Below, in pieces: positions 36,416-44,717 of a DNA stretch of 64,000 nucleotides. The DNA comes from Bacillota bacterium. Its GTDB lineage: Bacteria > Bacillota > Clostridia > Acetivibrionales > DSM-1351. The position numbers were made by a program, and so were the translations under genes. How positions within the stretch are numbered: the first letter of the stretch is position 1; each line of letters opens with the position of its first letter. The stretch is from contig JAEXOY010000043.1 of NCBI GenBank assembly GCA_023439045.1, positions 124,001 through 188,000 of the forward strand, read 5' to 3'. Below the pieces are notes generated by a model. That model searched no databases and was not told the origin of the DNA. It was given only the letters and a program-made list of their open reading frames with translations.

Positions 36416-36432
36416 TATGAACATAGTTCATA
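36416..36432. promoter_or_regulatory. Likely TetR-family operator
   Basis: TATGAAC-ATA-GTTCATA, a perfect 7-bp inverted repeat with 3-bp spacer, immediately before the GGAGG site of the TetR gene at 36448. Position and symmetry fit autorepression and control of the MFS gene. Confidence 0.6.
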
Positions 36433-36447
36433 AAAAAGGAGGTTGAC

Positions 36448-37005
36448 ATGCCAAAGAATATAGAAAACGTAAAAGAAGATATACTGCTTGTAACAAGAGA
36501 GCTCTTAAAAGAAACTGGTTACACAGAACTAAACATACGAAAAATAGCTTCTACATGTGGTATTGCTACAGGTACATTATACAACTATTATAGTTCCAAA
36601 AATGAAATAATTTCAGAGATACTTCAGAGTGACTGGAATCTCATGTTGAGAAGGATAGATCACTGCATAAGAACACCAGTAACAAGTATTGAAAAGTTAA
36701 ATGTAATATACACTCAGCTTCAAATTTTTATGAACAGTATTCATGGACGATGGTTCCAAACATATCCTGCTAACACCAGTGATATTGAGTTTCATCTGAT
36801 AAAAGAGAGAAAGGTTTGTCTTCGTCAGCAATTAATCGATAGGATTGCACAAATTGTTGACGGCGGAAAGGATAGCGCACTCTGCGAAATTATTGCTCGC
36901 TTATTGCTATCCTATTCCTTTGATAGTGAGCATAACTTTTCTGAGATTGCACCATCATTAGAAGTACTTTTAAATTCTAAACCTAAAATGACAAGAAGGA
37001 GATAA
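36448..37005 (+). CDS. TetR/AcrR family transcriptional regulator
   Basis: 185 residues. N-terminal HTH (~8-55: VTRELLKETGYTELNIRKIASTCGIATGTLYNYYSSKNEI, shortened by motif breaks) with the typical G-LYNYY recognition helix. The C-terminal ligand domain is divergent, as usual. GGAGG precedes the ATG. It is 3 nt upstream of the DHA2 transporter gene, the classical repressor-efflux pump arrangement; a palindrome in the leader is the candidate operator. The inducer cannot be deduced. Confidence 0.94.
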   Translation: MPKNIENVKEDILLVTRELLKETGYTELNIRKIASTCGIATGTLYNYYSSKNEIISEILQSDWNLMLRRIDHCIRTPVTSIEKLNVIYTQLQIFMNSIHGRWFQTYPANTSDIEFHLIKERKVCLRQQLIDRIAQIVDGGKDSALCEIIARLLLSYSFDSEHNFSEIAPSLEVLLNSKPKMTRRR

Positions 37006-37008
37006 CTT

Positions 37009-39597
37009 ATGCAGCAAACAGGTTCTAAAAAATCAAACGGTTTGGTATTAATTGCAGTTTTATATATACTTGGTATATTTATGGGCGCTATTGATACCGG
37101 TATTGTAACCCCGGCAAGAACAATAATACAGGGAAATTTAGGTGTTGATGACAAAACAGGTATTTGGATGATTAATATATTCACTTTAGCATATGCAGCT
37201 GCTATACCCATAGCAGGTAAGCTTGCAGATAGACTAGGAAGAAAGTACATATATCTTATATGCATTGCACTATTTGGTCTAGGCTCCCTTATATGTGGTC
37301 TCTCACAGGACTTTTCAAGCTTTCCAATGCTCCTAACAGGACGTGTTATTCAAGCTATAGGCGGCGGTGGTATCATGCCAATAGCAAATGCGGAATTTGG
37401 AACAAGTTTCCCAGAAGAGAAAAGAGGTATGGCTCTAGGTATTATCGGAGGCGTTTATGGTATAGCAAACATCCTCGGGTCAACCTTTGGTAGTGCTATC
37501 CTTGATATTTTCGGTTCAAATAACTGGCAGTTCCTGTTCTATATAAACCTGCCTATTTGTTTAGTAGTAATAATACTAGGAGTAATTAAACTGCCTCTTC
37601 ACAGACCAGGCGACTCCAAAAAGATTGATTTTTTGGGTACTTTGATTATAGTAACAATGATTGTATCCTTCTTGTATGGTTTGAAAAATATAGACTTCTT
37701 CAACTTTAGTGAGACAATTAAAAATACAAATGTGTACCCCTTCCTTTTGGCCTTTGTTATTTTGCTGCCAATATTTATATTAATTGAAAGGAAGGCTCAG
37801 GACCCAGTTTTAAACCTTACCTATTTCACAGATCGGCAGATTCTTATTACTCTAATTGTAGCTACATTTGTAGGAATATGTATGATGGGTATGATATTTG
37901 TACCGCAATTCTCAGAAAATGCACTGCATATTAAAAGTGGTAGCGGTGGCTACTTTGTTACTATTTTGGGTATATTCACCGGTATTGGTGCCCCAACGAG
38001 TGGGAAGTTGGTTGATAAATACGGTCCAAAGAAGGTACTAATGGGAGGCTTCTTTATTTCCTTGCTAGGTGCATTATTCTTAGCCTTTATCGCCTCACAG
38101 GTAAGCAATCTTCTCACAGTAATAGTTAGCTTGGCACTTATCGGTTCAGGCTTAGGATTTGTAATGGGCTCTCCACTAAACTATATGATGCTCTCAAATA
38201 CAAAGCCGGAAGACTCAAACTCTGCACTGGCAACCCTATCCCTCATGCGTTCAATAGGTACAACAATTGCACCAGCTATAATGATAGGCTTTTTGGCAAA
38301 TGCGGGGCTCACGGCACAGGATAACCTAATGAATATGCTGCCACAGCCTGAAGCCGATGCAGCATTTACCCAGGAAGCAAATAAAATTTCAAAAACCGTT
38401 GAAGATATGAAAAACGACCCAAACATGAAGGATAAGCTTAAGGACGTAAATATTCCAGACCTCTCAAAAATGGGAGATATGAACTTTGATATGACAGGAA
38501 ACACAACCTTGCCCGATGATATTTTGAAGGATTTACAATCAGCGGATGTAACAAACATAGTGGAAAAAACAAAAAAAATTGCCGACTATATGTTTGATAA
38601 AAATGTACCTCCAGTAGTTGTAAAAATACAAGATGGTGTTCAAAATGGCATAGACGGGATGAGTAGCGGCTTGACCTCCATGGACAGCACAATTAAGGAA
38701 ATGGGCGATGGCATTTCTGGACTGGATAAAGCTATTGAAGGAATACAAACACCAATAGATAGCATGTCCAAAGCTGTAAATGATATGACAAAAGCAGTTG
38801 ATGGTATGATTCAAGGCATAGACGGTATGAAAAAAGGTATTACAGGGCTAGAGACTGCAATAAAAGGAATGGAACAGGGCTTAAAAGGGCAAAATACTGC
38901 TCTTACTCAGATGAAAAAAGCATATGACATGATTACAAGCGGTCAGATGCCAAGCGGAGGCCAGATGCCGAATAATACTCAAGTACCTTCTACAGGTGCT
39001 CCACAGAACGCGTCCTCAAGCAGTGGTACTCAAGCTAGTAGCAGTTCTTCCGGAATGCCAAGCGATGTAGCACAAAAGATGCAGGAATACATGAAGAATC
39101 CTGCTAAGCTCAAAGAAGATATTGCCACAATGGAGACCTCCATAAAAACCTTGCAGGCTAAGTATGATGCAGCTGTTAAAGAAAAGACAGAACTTGAGAA
39201 GAAGCTTGCAGATACCCAAAGTCAAAAGGCAGCACTCGAAGTACAAATTAGCACTTTGACTGCTAAAAAGACCGAGTTGGAAACCCAACTAGCAGATACA
39301 AAGAAACAACAAACTGATCTGACCACAGCTGCAACGGAAATTAAAACGGCAAAGGATGATCTAAGCAATAATATTGCAGAATGGAAAGTCTTCAAGGATT
39401 CTGTCCCAGCTGCATTTGATAGGTCAAAGCAAGCATACTTTAAGGCTATTGATGATTTAGGACCAGTGATTGAGGATACCTTCCAGGCTTCACTCAATAT
39501 AGGGTTTAAACAGATGTATCTGACAGTTTCCGTTTTCAGTATACTATCGCTTATAGTGCTTATGTTCTACAGAAAGAAACCTAAAATAAATATTTGA
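37009..39597 (+). CDS. DHA2-type MFS efflux transporter with large coiled-coil insertion
   Basis: 862 residues, nearly twice the usual ~480. Residues 1-~435 hold the 13 usual hydrophobic segments of a DHA2 drug:H+ antiporter, with GRKYIY motif A (GKLADRLGRKY), GIYGIANILGS-like motif C and 'LNYMML' block. After that an extra-membrane region of ~400 residues follows: 'GIDGMKKGITGLE...'-type repeats (~535-640), a Ser/Gly/Pro linker (~645-680), and a Lys/Glu/Gln heptad coiled coil (TLQAKYDAAVKEKTELEKKL, ~705-780). A final TM helix (~838-856) closes the protein. It begins 3 nt after its TetR regulator. Substrate not known. Confidence 0.9.
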   Translation: MQQTGSKKSNGLVLIAVLYILGIFMGAIDTGIVTPARTIIQGNLGVDDKTGIWMINIFTLAYAAAIPIAGKLADRLGRKYIYLICIALFGLGSLICGLSQDFSSFPMLLTGRVIQAIGGGGIMPIANAEFGTSFPEEKRGMALGIIGGVYGIANILGSTFGSAILDIFGSNNWQFLFYINLPICLVVIILGVIKLPLHRPGDSKKIDFLGTLIIVTMIVSFLYGLKNIDFFNFSETIKNTNVYPFLLAFVILLPIFILIERKAQDPVLNLTYFTDRQILITLIVATFVGICMMGMIFVPQFSENALHIKSGSGGYFVTILGIFTGIGAPTSGKLVDKYGPKKVLMGGFFISLLGALFLAFIASQVSNLLTVIVSLALIGSGLGFVMGSPLNYMMLSNTKPEDSNSALATLSLMRSIGTTIAPAIMIGFLANAGLTAQDNLMNMLPQPEADAAFTQEANKISKTVEDMKNDPNMKDKLKDVNIPDLSKMGDMNFDMTGNTTLPDDILKDLQSADVTNIVEKTKKIADYMFDKNVPPVVVKIQDGVQNGIDGMSSGLTSMDSTIKEMGDGISGLDKAIEGIQTPIDSMSKAVNDMTKAVDGMIQGIDGMKKGITGLETAIKGMEQGLKGQNTALTQMKKAYDMITSGQMPSGGQMPNNTQVPSTGAPQNASSSSGTQASSSSSGMPSDVAQKMQEYMKNPAKLKEDIATMETSIKTLQAKYDAAVKEKTELEKKLADTQSQKAALEVQISTLTAKKTELETQLADTKKQQTDLTTAATEIKTAKDDLSNNIAEWKVFKDSVPAAFDRSKQAYFKAIDDLGPVIEDTFQASLNIGFKQMYLTVSVFSILSLIVLMFYRKKPKINI

Positions 39598-39605
39598 GAT
39601 TAGTA

Positions 39606-39632
39606 AAAAAGTCCCTCTCGCAGGGACTTTTT
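39606..39632. terminator. Bidirectional terminator between the MFS and DUF6385 genes
   Basis: AAAAAGTCCCT / AGGGACTTTTT with a 5-nt loop, placed between convergent genes. Confidence 0.9.
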
Positions 39633-39692
39633 CTACTATGACTGAGCCTGAAATATTTGACGGTATATCCATTATGACTGAGCCTGGAATAC
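39633..39692. repeat. In-frame duplication of the last six codons and stop of the DUF6385 gene
   Basis: On the minus strand the gene ends GTATTCCAGGCTCAGTCATAA; 36 nt later, in the same frame, stands ATATTTCAGGCTCAGTCATAG. Both encode (V/I)FQAQS-stop. Confidence 0.85.
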
Positions 39693-40502
39693 TGACGTAA
39701 TATTTGTTGAGCTTAATGGTATTGTTGATTTATATGCAATTCTAATGTATCTTAAGAATCTATTAGGAGCAACAATTGTTGCCGTTCCCTTAGCAATAGT
39801 AGCGTCTGCCCCATCATCAGCCCAATTTGTATTGTCTGGGCTCAATTGTATTTTGACTGATGCCGCGTTTAAATCACCAACGTTAGCTACATAAAAAGCA
39901 TAGGAATTGTAGTTACTGATATCCTGCCCTGAACTATATGCATAACTGTCACCTGTCGCTTGATTTGTAAGCAAGTTTACACTTGTAAATACATGTGTAT
40001 TTACCTGAATATTTCCCGATGAATCGGTTCTAATTGCTCTGTTAGTACTTCCATCATTACCGTAGACTAGTATACTATCACTGGCCTGGGTTACTACTAC
40101 GCTTACCTCATCAGAACTAGTCAATGGCCTTATATCCAACTGGCCCGACGAATTTGTCTTTAATATCCTGTTCTCTGAGCCATCATTACCATAAACTGCA
40201 ATACTGTCACTTGCCTGAGTTATTACTACGCTTACCTCATCAGAACTGGTCAGAGGTCTTATATCCAACTGACCGGATGAATTTGTCTTAATTATCTTGT
40301 TCTCTGAGCCATCATTACCATAAACCGCAATGCTGTCGCTGGCCTCATCTACTGAAACTGCTAGGGGATCAGCGGCATCTGTTACAATTTTAAGCCTTCC
40401 TGATGCATCTGACTTTATGTTTATAACGTTGCTACCATCAGTTGCGTAAACCTGATTTTTCAAGTTGGACGGGGAATCCTGATATATAGGCATTCCTGGC
40501 AT
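39672..40502 (-). CDS. DUF6385-type beta-repeat protein
   Basis: 276 residues with no signal peptide. Three tandem units of about 40 residues follow the N-terminus (ASDSIAVYGNDGSENKIIKT / NSSGQLDIRPLTSSDEVSVV and close copies, ~70-170), the DNA copies also being nearly identical. The last ~100 residues (INQATGDSYAYSS to FLRYIRIAYKST...SVFQAQS) match the C-terminus of the upstream gene in pattern. This is the layout of clostridial DUF6385 proteins; the function is unknown. A phage-tail-like or spore-surface beta structure is only inference. GGAGTGATAAT precedes the ATG. Paired with the next gene, 70 nt upstream. Confidence 0.75.
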   Translation of the reverse strand: MPGMPIYQDSPSNLKNQVYATDGSNVINIKSDASGRLKIVTDAADPLAVSVDEASDSIAVYGNDGSENKIIKTNSSGQLDIRPLTSSDEVSVVITQASDSIAVYGNDGSENRILKTNSSGQLDIRPLTSSDEVSVVVTQASDSILVYGNDGSTNRAIRTDSSGNIQVNTHVFTSVNLLTNQATGDSYAYSSGQDISNYNSYAFYVANVGDLNAASVKIQLSPDNTNWADDGADATIAKGTATIVAPNRFLRYIRIAYKSTIPLSSTNITSVFQAQS

Positions 40503-40571
40503 ATTATCACTCCTAAAAATATCCTTTAACTATTATCAATATATTCAGGTGCCCTTTTATATGTTAATATA

Positions 40572-41345
40572 TTATGTAATAGCATTTTGGGCTTGAAACC
40601 ATACAGATATTGGATTATTAGCAGGATAAGTCATGTTTTTATATGCAACTCGGATGTAGAAATTATATTTATATGGTTCAAAAGTAACAAGTTCTTTAGG
40701 ACCTATACTATAAACAGGGCTACTCACATATGTATACTTTTTGTCCGGGCTAATCTCAATATAGCATTGTACATCATGTTCTCCAAAGTTATATACACTA
40801 TAGCTGTACTTACTAAGCCCACTACAATTTAGCCATGCCGAATATTTAATTGAAATTGTGCTAAGGTAATCTCGCCTCCACTGGTATGTTTTGTCATCAT
40901 AACTGCATGTACTGTGAATCTCTAAATTTATAGGATATCCCGAATGATAAGAGAATTCTTTACCGGCACTGTATTCATCTACACTAGTAAATAAAGAGAT
41001 ATCAATATTCCCTTCAGATCCTTTAATGTATTCCGTTAGATCCCATTCATATATGCCACTTGAGGTAACGATACACTGGCACTGTGTCAAACAATTGTTT
41101 ATTTTTAAATAGATACACGTTAATGCTGCTTGTGTATTAGCTTGGCAGCAAAACATTCTAAGTACAGCCGAAGAAATACTAGAGTTTCTACAGTCAATAA
41201 GTGTAGTGTTAAAATAAAGAGTGCAACGATAAAGCTTATCTTCATCGAATAATCCTACTCTCACACACTCGTCACTATAAACCTCTGCATCAGCACTTAT
41301 GTAACAGCTTATAACTTTATATGGTGAAATAAACACTTTATCCAT
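40572..41345 (-). CDS. DUF6385-type protein with DNRLRE-like N-terminal domain
   Basis: 257 residues from ATG 41345 (GGGTG 5 nt upstream; the frame extends to 41408 without a site). Residues ~1-130 resemble the DNRLRE/TGF-propeptide-like domain: the chain runs VGLFDEDKLYRCTLYFNT, then SAVLRMFCCQA, then YEWDLTEYI. Residues ~160-257 align in pattern with the C-terminus of the neighbouring DUF6385 protein, ending FYIRVAYKNMTYPANNPISV-WFQAQN. It is cysteine-rich (12 or more). No signal peptide. Probably surface or assembly-related with its partner; unproven. Confidence 0.7.
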   Translation of the reverse strand: MDKVFISPYKVISCYISADAEVYSDECVRVGLFDEDKLYRCTLYFNTTLIDCRNSSISSAVLRMFCCQANTQAALTCIYLKINNCLTQCQCIVTSSGIYEWDLTEYIKGSEGNIDISLFTSVDEYSAGKEFSYHSGYPINLEIHSTCSYDDKTYQWRRDYLSTISIKYSAWLNCSGLSKYSYSVYNFGEHDVQCYIEISPDKKYTYVSSPVYSIGPKELVTFEPYKYNFYIRVAYKNMTYPANNPISVWFQAQNAIT

Positions 41346-41603
41346 TTTGTCACCCTGAAAAAATAAACACATTACACTATATGGAAAGAGTTTTGTCAAT
41401 GCTACCACTTCAACAAAATAGGCTTATATAATTTTTCGAGAGCTTCAAAAAAGCCTTCTATTGATTTATTAAGAACTGTAAGATATATGCAGATGGTCTA
41501 ATCAAGTTGACATAATAGTAATTTATCCATTAGAATTACACTAAAATCTATTTTATTCATAATTTTTCAAAATATCTATATATAACATGTTTCAGGGGGA
41601 AAA

Positions 41604-43793
41604 ATGTATTTTAAACTAAATAAGAAATCATTATTTTCACTATTTTTAGTGGTAGTTATGGTAACTAGCCTATTATTAAGAACAGGTGCAGCAGCTTGGG
41701 ATAAATATTCTCAGTATATTCCTGACCAAACACCAGTAATCAAAAGCCACTTGCGTGCTGCGTGGATTAGCACCGTTTACAACCTTGATTGGCCTTCTAG
41801 TAAAACTGCCAGTATAAAGGATGACACTGCGAGAATACAAGCTACAAAGGACGATTTAATAAAACTGCTTGATAAGGCTGTAGCCATGAATATGAATGCT
41901 GTCTTTATACAAGTGCGTTCAACAGCTGACGCATTCTATAAATCTGATTTAGTGCCTTGGTCACAATACCTTACGGGAACCTTTGGCAAGGACCCCGGCT
42001 TTGATCCATTGCAGTTTGCAATTGAAGAATGTAGAAAAAGAAATCTAGAAATACACGCATGGTTTAATCCATATAGGGTATCCACAAGTACAAGTGCAGC
42101 TGTTACCTCTTCACTTGATATCCCAAAAAGTGTATATAAGGAGCATCCTGAGTGGATTAAGGTTGCAAACAACCGATACGTAGTAGACCCAGGTATACCA
42201 GAGGCCAGAAAATGGGTTCAGGATTGCGTAATGGAAGTGGTAAACAAATACGATATCGATGGTGTTCATTTTGATGATTATTTCTACTATGAAGCTGTAA
42301 ATAACGAGATGGGCGACGATACCACTTATCAGAAGTATAATAATGGACAGTTTACAAATAAAGCTGATTGGAGAAGAAACAATACCTATCTCTTAGTAAA
42401 AGAGCTTTCTCAAAAAATAAATTCAGCTAAGCCATGGGTTAAATTTGGTATAAGTCCATCAGCTATATGGAGAAACAAAAAAGATGATCCTGCAGGTTCT
42501 AATACAAATTCAACATATACTAACTATGATAAGTGCTATGCAGATACGAAGAAGTGGGTGGATGAAGAGCTCATAGACTATATCTGCCCTCAGATTTACT
42601 TCACATATGAAAATCCTGCGGCACCATATGGAGAGCTTGTAGAGTGGTGGTCTAATCTAGTAAAGGGGAAAAATGTTCACCTCTATATTGGACAAGCCTT
42701 ATATAGGATAAATGAAGGCAATAGCACGTCAGACAAGGATTTTTCTGTTGAAAACGGAGTTGCCGAAATGACAAGGCAGCTTAAGCATAATGCAACTAAG
42801 CAAGAAGTAAATGGCAGCATATTGTTCAGGATGAACAATACCTTCCAATCCACTATGCAGCAGGTAACTAATACAATTCAGAATGATTTGTGGTCAACAA
42901 TGACGCTTGTACCTATAATGCCGTGGAAGGGCGGTAAAGCACCTCAAACACCGCAAACAGGTAAGCTCGCTAGCCAAAGTAATGGAATAAAGCTGACGTG
43001 GGAAGATGCCTCTAGTAGCACAGCCTACTATGCAATATACAGATATTCAGCAAATGAAAAGATTGACATTACTGCTGATTCAAGTGCTAAAAACCTCATT
43101 GCAACAGTACGAAAAGCTGGTACGTCAACGCAGACATATACTGATACTAACCGTAATGACCCAAATGGGGTGGTTTATGTTATAACCGCACTAGACAGGC
43201 TTCACAATCAAAGTGGTGGATTGAAGCTCACATATCAGTCCAAATATTTTAAGGATGTAGGACAAAATATTGCGTGGGCAATTGACTCAATAGATAAGTT
43301 ATACGAGGCAGGTATTGTTAATGGTGATGGTAAAGGAAACTTTATGCCCATACACAATACAACAAGAGCGGACTTTATAACAATGCTGGTAAGAACGCTT
43401 AAGCTTGAATCAGAAATAACAGATAATTTTGATGATATCCCAAAGAGTGCATATTATTATGAACCTGTTGCTATAGCAAAGAAATTAGGTATTACTACAG
43501 GAACGGGTGGTAATAAATTTTCACCAACTGCATATATCTCCAGGCAAGATATGATGGCCCAGGTATACAGGGCATTAAAGCAGGTTGGCTATCCACTTGA
43601 ACAGGCAAGCATCAGTGATCTCAATAAATATGAGGACGCCAATCAAATAAGTGACTATGCAAAAGAAGCCATTGCGGCTCTTACCAAAAATGGAATTGTA
43701 AATGGTACCGGAAAGGGCATTAACCCTAAAGGACTTACCAATAGAGCGGAGGTCGCTAAAATACTCGCTAATTTTGTAGGCTATGTTAGATAG
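41604..43793 (+). CDS. SLH-anchored glycosyl hydrolase-like protein (GHL10/DUF187)
   Basis: 729 residues. Signal peptide (~1-30). Residues ~45-440 form the family-10-like hydrolase domain: LRAAWISTVYNLDWPS, MNMNAVFIQVRSTADAFY, LEIHAWFNPYRVS, DGVHFDDYFY (likely catalytic carboxylates), WVKFGISPSAIWRN. A fibronectin-III-like module spans ~455-550. Three SLH domains finish it (~553-605, ~612-665, ~672-729), which would tie it to wall polymer. Members cleave or remodel extracellular glycan, related to the peptidoglycan-active 'digH' type. GGGGG precedes the ATG. The last codons (FVGYVR-stop) begin a long degenerate tandem repeat. Confidence 0.93.
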   Translation: MYFKLNKKSLFSLFLVVVMVTSLLLRTGAAAWDKYSQYIPDQTPVIKSHLRAAWISTVYNLDWPSSKTASIKDDTARIQATKDDLIKLLDKAVAMNMNAVFIQVRSTADAFYKSDLVPWSQYLTGTFGKDPGFDPLQFAIEECRKRNLEIHAWFNPYRVSTSTSAAVTSSLDIPKSVYKEHPEWIKVANNRYVVDPGIPEARKWVQDCVMEVVNKYDIDGVHFDDYFYYEAVNNEMGDDTTYQKYNNGQFTNKADWRRNNTYLLVKELSQKINSAKPWVKFGISPSAIWRNKKDDPAGSNTNSTYTNYDKCYADTKKWVDEELIDYICPQIYFTYENPAAPYGELVEWWSNLVKGKNVHLYIGQALYRINEGNSTSDKDFSVENGVAEMTRQLKHNATKQEVNGSILFRMNNTFQSTMQQVTNTIQNDLWSTMTLVPIMPWKGGKAPQTPQTGKLASQSNGIKLTWEDASSSTAYYAIYRYSANEKIDITADSSAKNLIATVRKAGTSTQTYTDTNRNDPNGVVYVITALDRLHNQSGGLKLTYQSKYFKDVGQNIAWAIDSIDKLYEAGIVNGDGKGNFMPIHNTTRADFITMLVRTLKLESEITDNFDDIPKSAYYYEPVAIAKKLGITTGTGGNKFSPTAYISRQDMMAQVYRALKQVGYPLEQASISDLNKYEDANQISDYAKEAIAALTKNGIVNGTGKGINPKGLTNRAEVAKILANFVGYVR

Positions 43794-43955
43794 TGGGCTG
43801 CATTTAATTTGAAGGCCATATACAATTGAGTGTCATGCTAAATTTGTACGCTACAAATTTGTAGCTATACTGAATTTATACGCTATACTAATTTGTAGCT
43901 ATACTAAATTTGTACACTAGAGATAATCTGAACGCTATACTAATTTTGAAGGTAA
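43771..43955. repeat. ~17-bp and ~35-bp degenerate tandem repeat from the SLH hydrolase stop
   Basis: The coding end AATTTTGTAGGCTATGTTAG is echoed by about seven units of the form AATTTGTAGCTATACT or AATTTATACGCTATACT. Spacing is 15-18 nt or its double. Confidence 0.8.
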
Positions 43956-44022
43956 TATTCAAGTAATGCTATTTAAGGACACATCATATACCAATAATAA
44001 AATATGGATAACGTGGTCAAAT

Positions 44023-44074
44023 AAGCAGGCCCCAATAAGTTAGATTTTTATATCCAACTCATTGGGGCCTGCTT
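44023..44074. terminator. Bidirectional terminator, SLH hydrolase versus arr
   Basis: AAGCAGGCCCCAAT (44023-44036) pairs perfectly with ATTGGGGCCTGCTT (44061-44074); an inner AGTT/AACT extends it. It lies between convergent genes, though the U-tracts are short. Confidence 0.75.
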
Positions 44075-44103
44075 TATAGGACAACACTTTTGTTTGTAGT
44101 TAT

Positions 44104-44547
44104 TTATTCATTGATAGCCTCTATTCCCTGTTCTTTGAGCTTCTCTAAGTTATCTTTCATGCTTTTTAGTGCTTCTGCCGAATGTCCTTCCCATTTATCT
44201 ATTTCTCCCACTACTTTCAATGGAAAACGTGTACGGTATGAACGCGTTGGATTACCAGGAAATTTTTTATCCGTCAGATTTGGGTCATTCTCAAATTCAC
44301 CCGTAGGCTCAACAATATATATTCTTTCTTGCCCATCACCAACCGCAAGCTCTGCGCCCCATATAGCCGCATCTAAGGTTGCTGTCATGTAAATAAAGTT
44401 AGCTTTCTTAAATGCACCATAATTAGATGCAAAACCTATTTTAATTAAGTCACCCTTTTTTAGGTTAGCCTTAGTTCCATGATAAAATGGTCCATTATCC
44501 AGAACTCCATCTGATTCTTTGTTGCCTAGTGTTCCATTTTTAGTCAT
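44104..44547 (-). CDS. arr: Rifampin ADP-ribosyltransferase (Arr)
   Basis: 147 residues from ATG 44547 (GGAGGG 8 nt upstream). Transfers ADP-ribose from NAD+ to the C23 hydroxyl of rifamycins, inactivating them. All Arr landmarks are present: GPFYHGTKANLKKGDLI, SNYGAFKKANFIYMTATLDA (the NAD site), AIWGAELAVGDGQERIYIVE, DPNLTDKKFPGNPTRSYR. Length is as expected. It stands alone with a gap of 137 bp to the PBP gene and shows no mobile element nearby, so it looks like a resident gene. Activity on rifampin is inferred from the family. Confidence 0.94.
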   Translation of the reverse strand: MTKNGTLGNKESDGVLDNGPFYHGTKANLKKGDLIKIGFASNYGAFKKANFIYMTATLDAAIWGAELAVGDGQERIYIVEPTGEFENDPNLTDKKFPGNPTRSYRTRFPLKVVGEIDKWEGHSAEALKSMKDNLEKLKEQGIEAINE

Positions 44548-44639
44548 ATCAAATCCCTCCAAATATTATATCCAATCATTATCATTTTAGGGTATATATG
44601 CCCAAATTTACAGACTTATATATTTTCTAAATGTTTGAT

Positions 44640-44717
44640 ATAATTATATTAGAGAGATATTACTTCGTATAAAATCCTTAATACAATTAGTGAGAATTTT
44701 TACTTCGCAAAATACTT
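44640..44717. repeat. 40-bp tandem duplication of the PBP 3' end
   Basis: Minus-strand PBP end TTTTGCGAAGTAAAAATTCT is echoed by TTTTATACGAAGTAATATCT exactly 40 nt downstream (stops at 44700 and 44660). Flanking 'tcactaattgtatt' and 'tctctaatataatt' also match. Confidence 0.75.
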
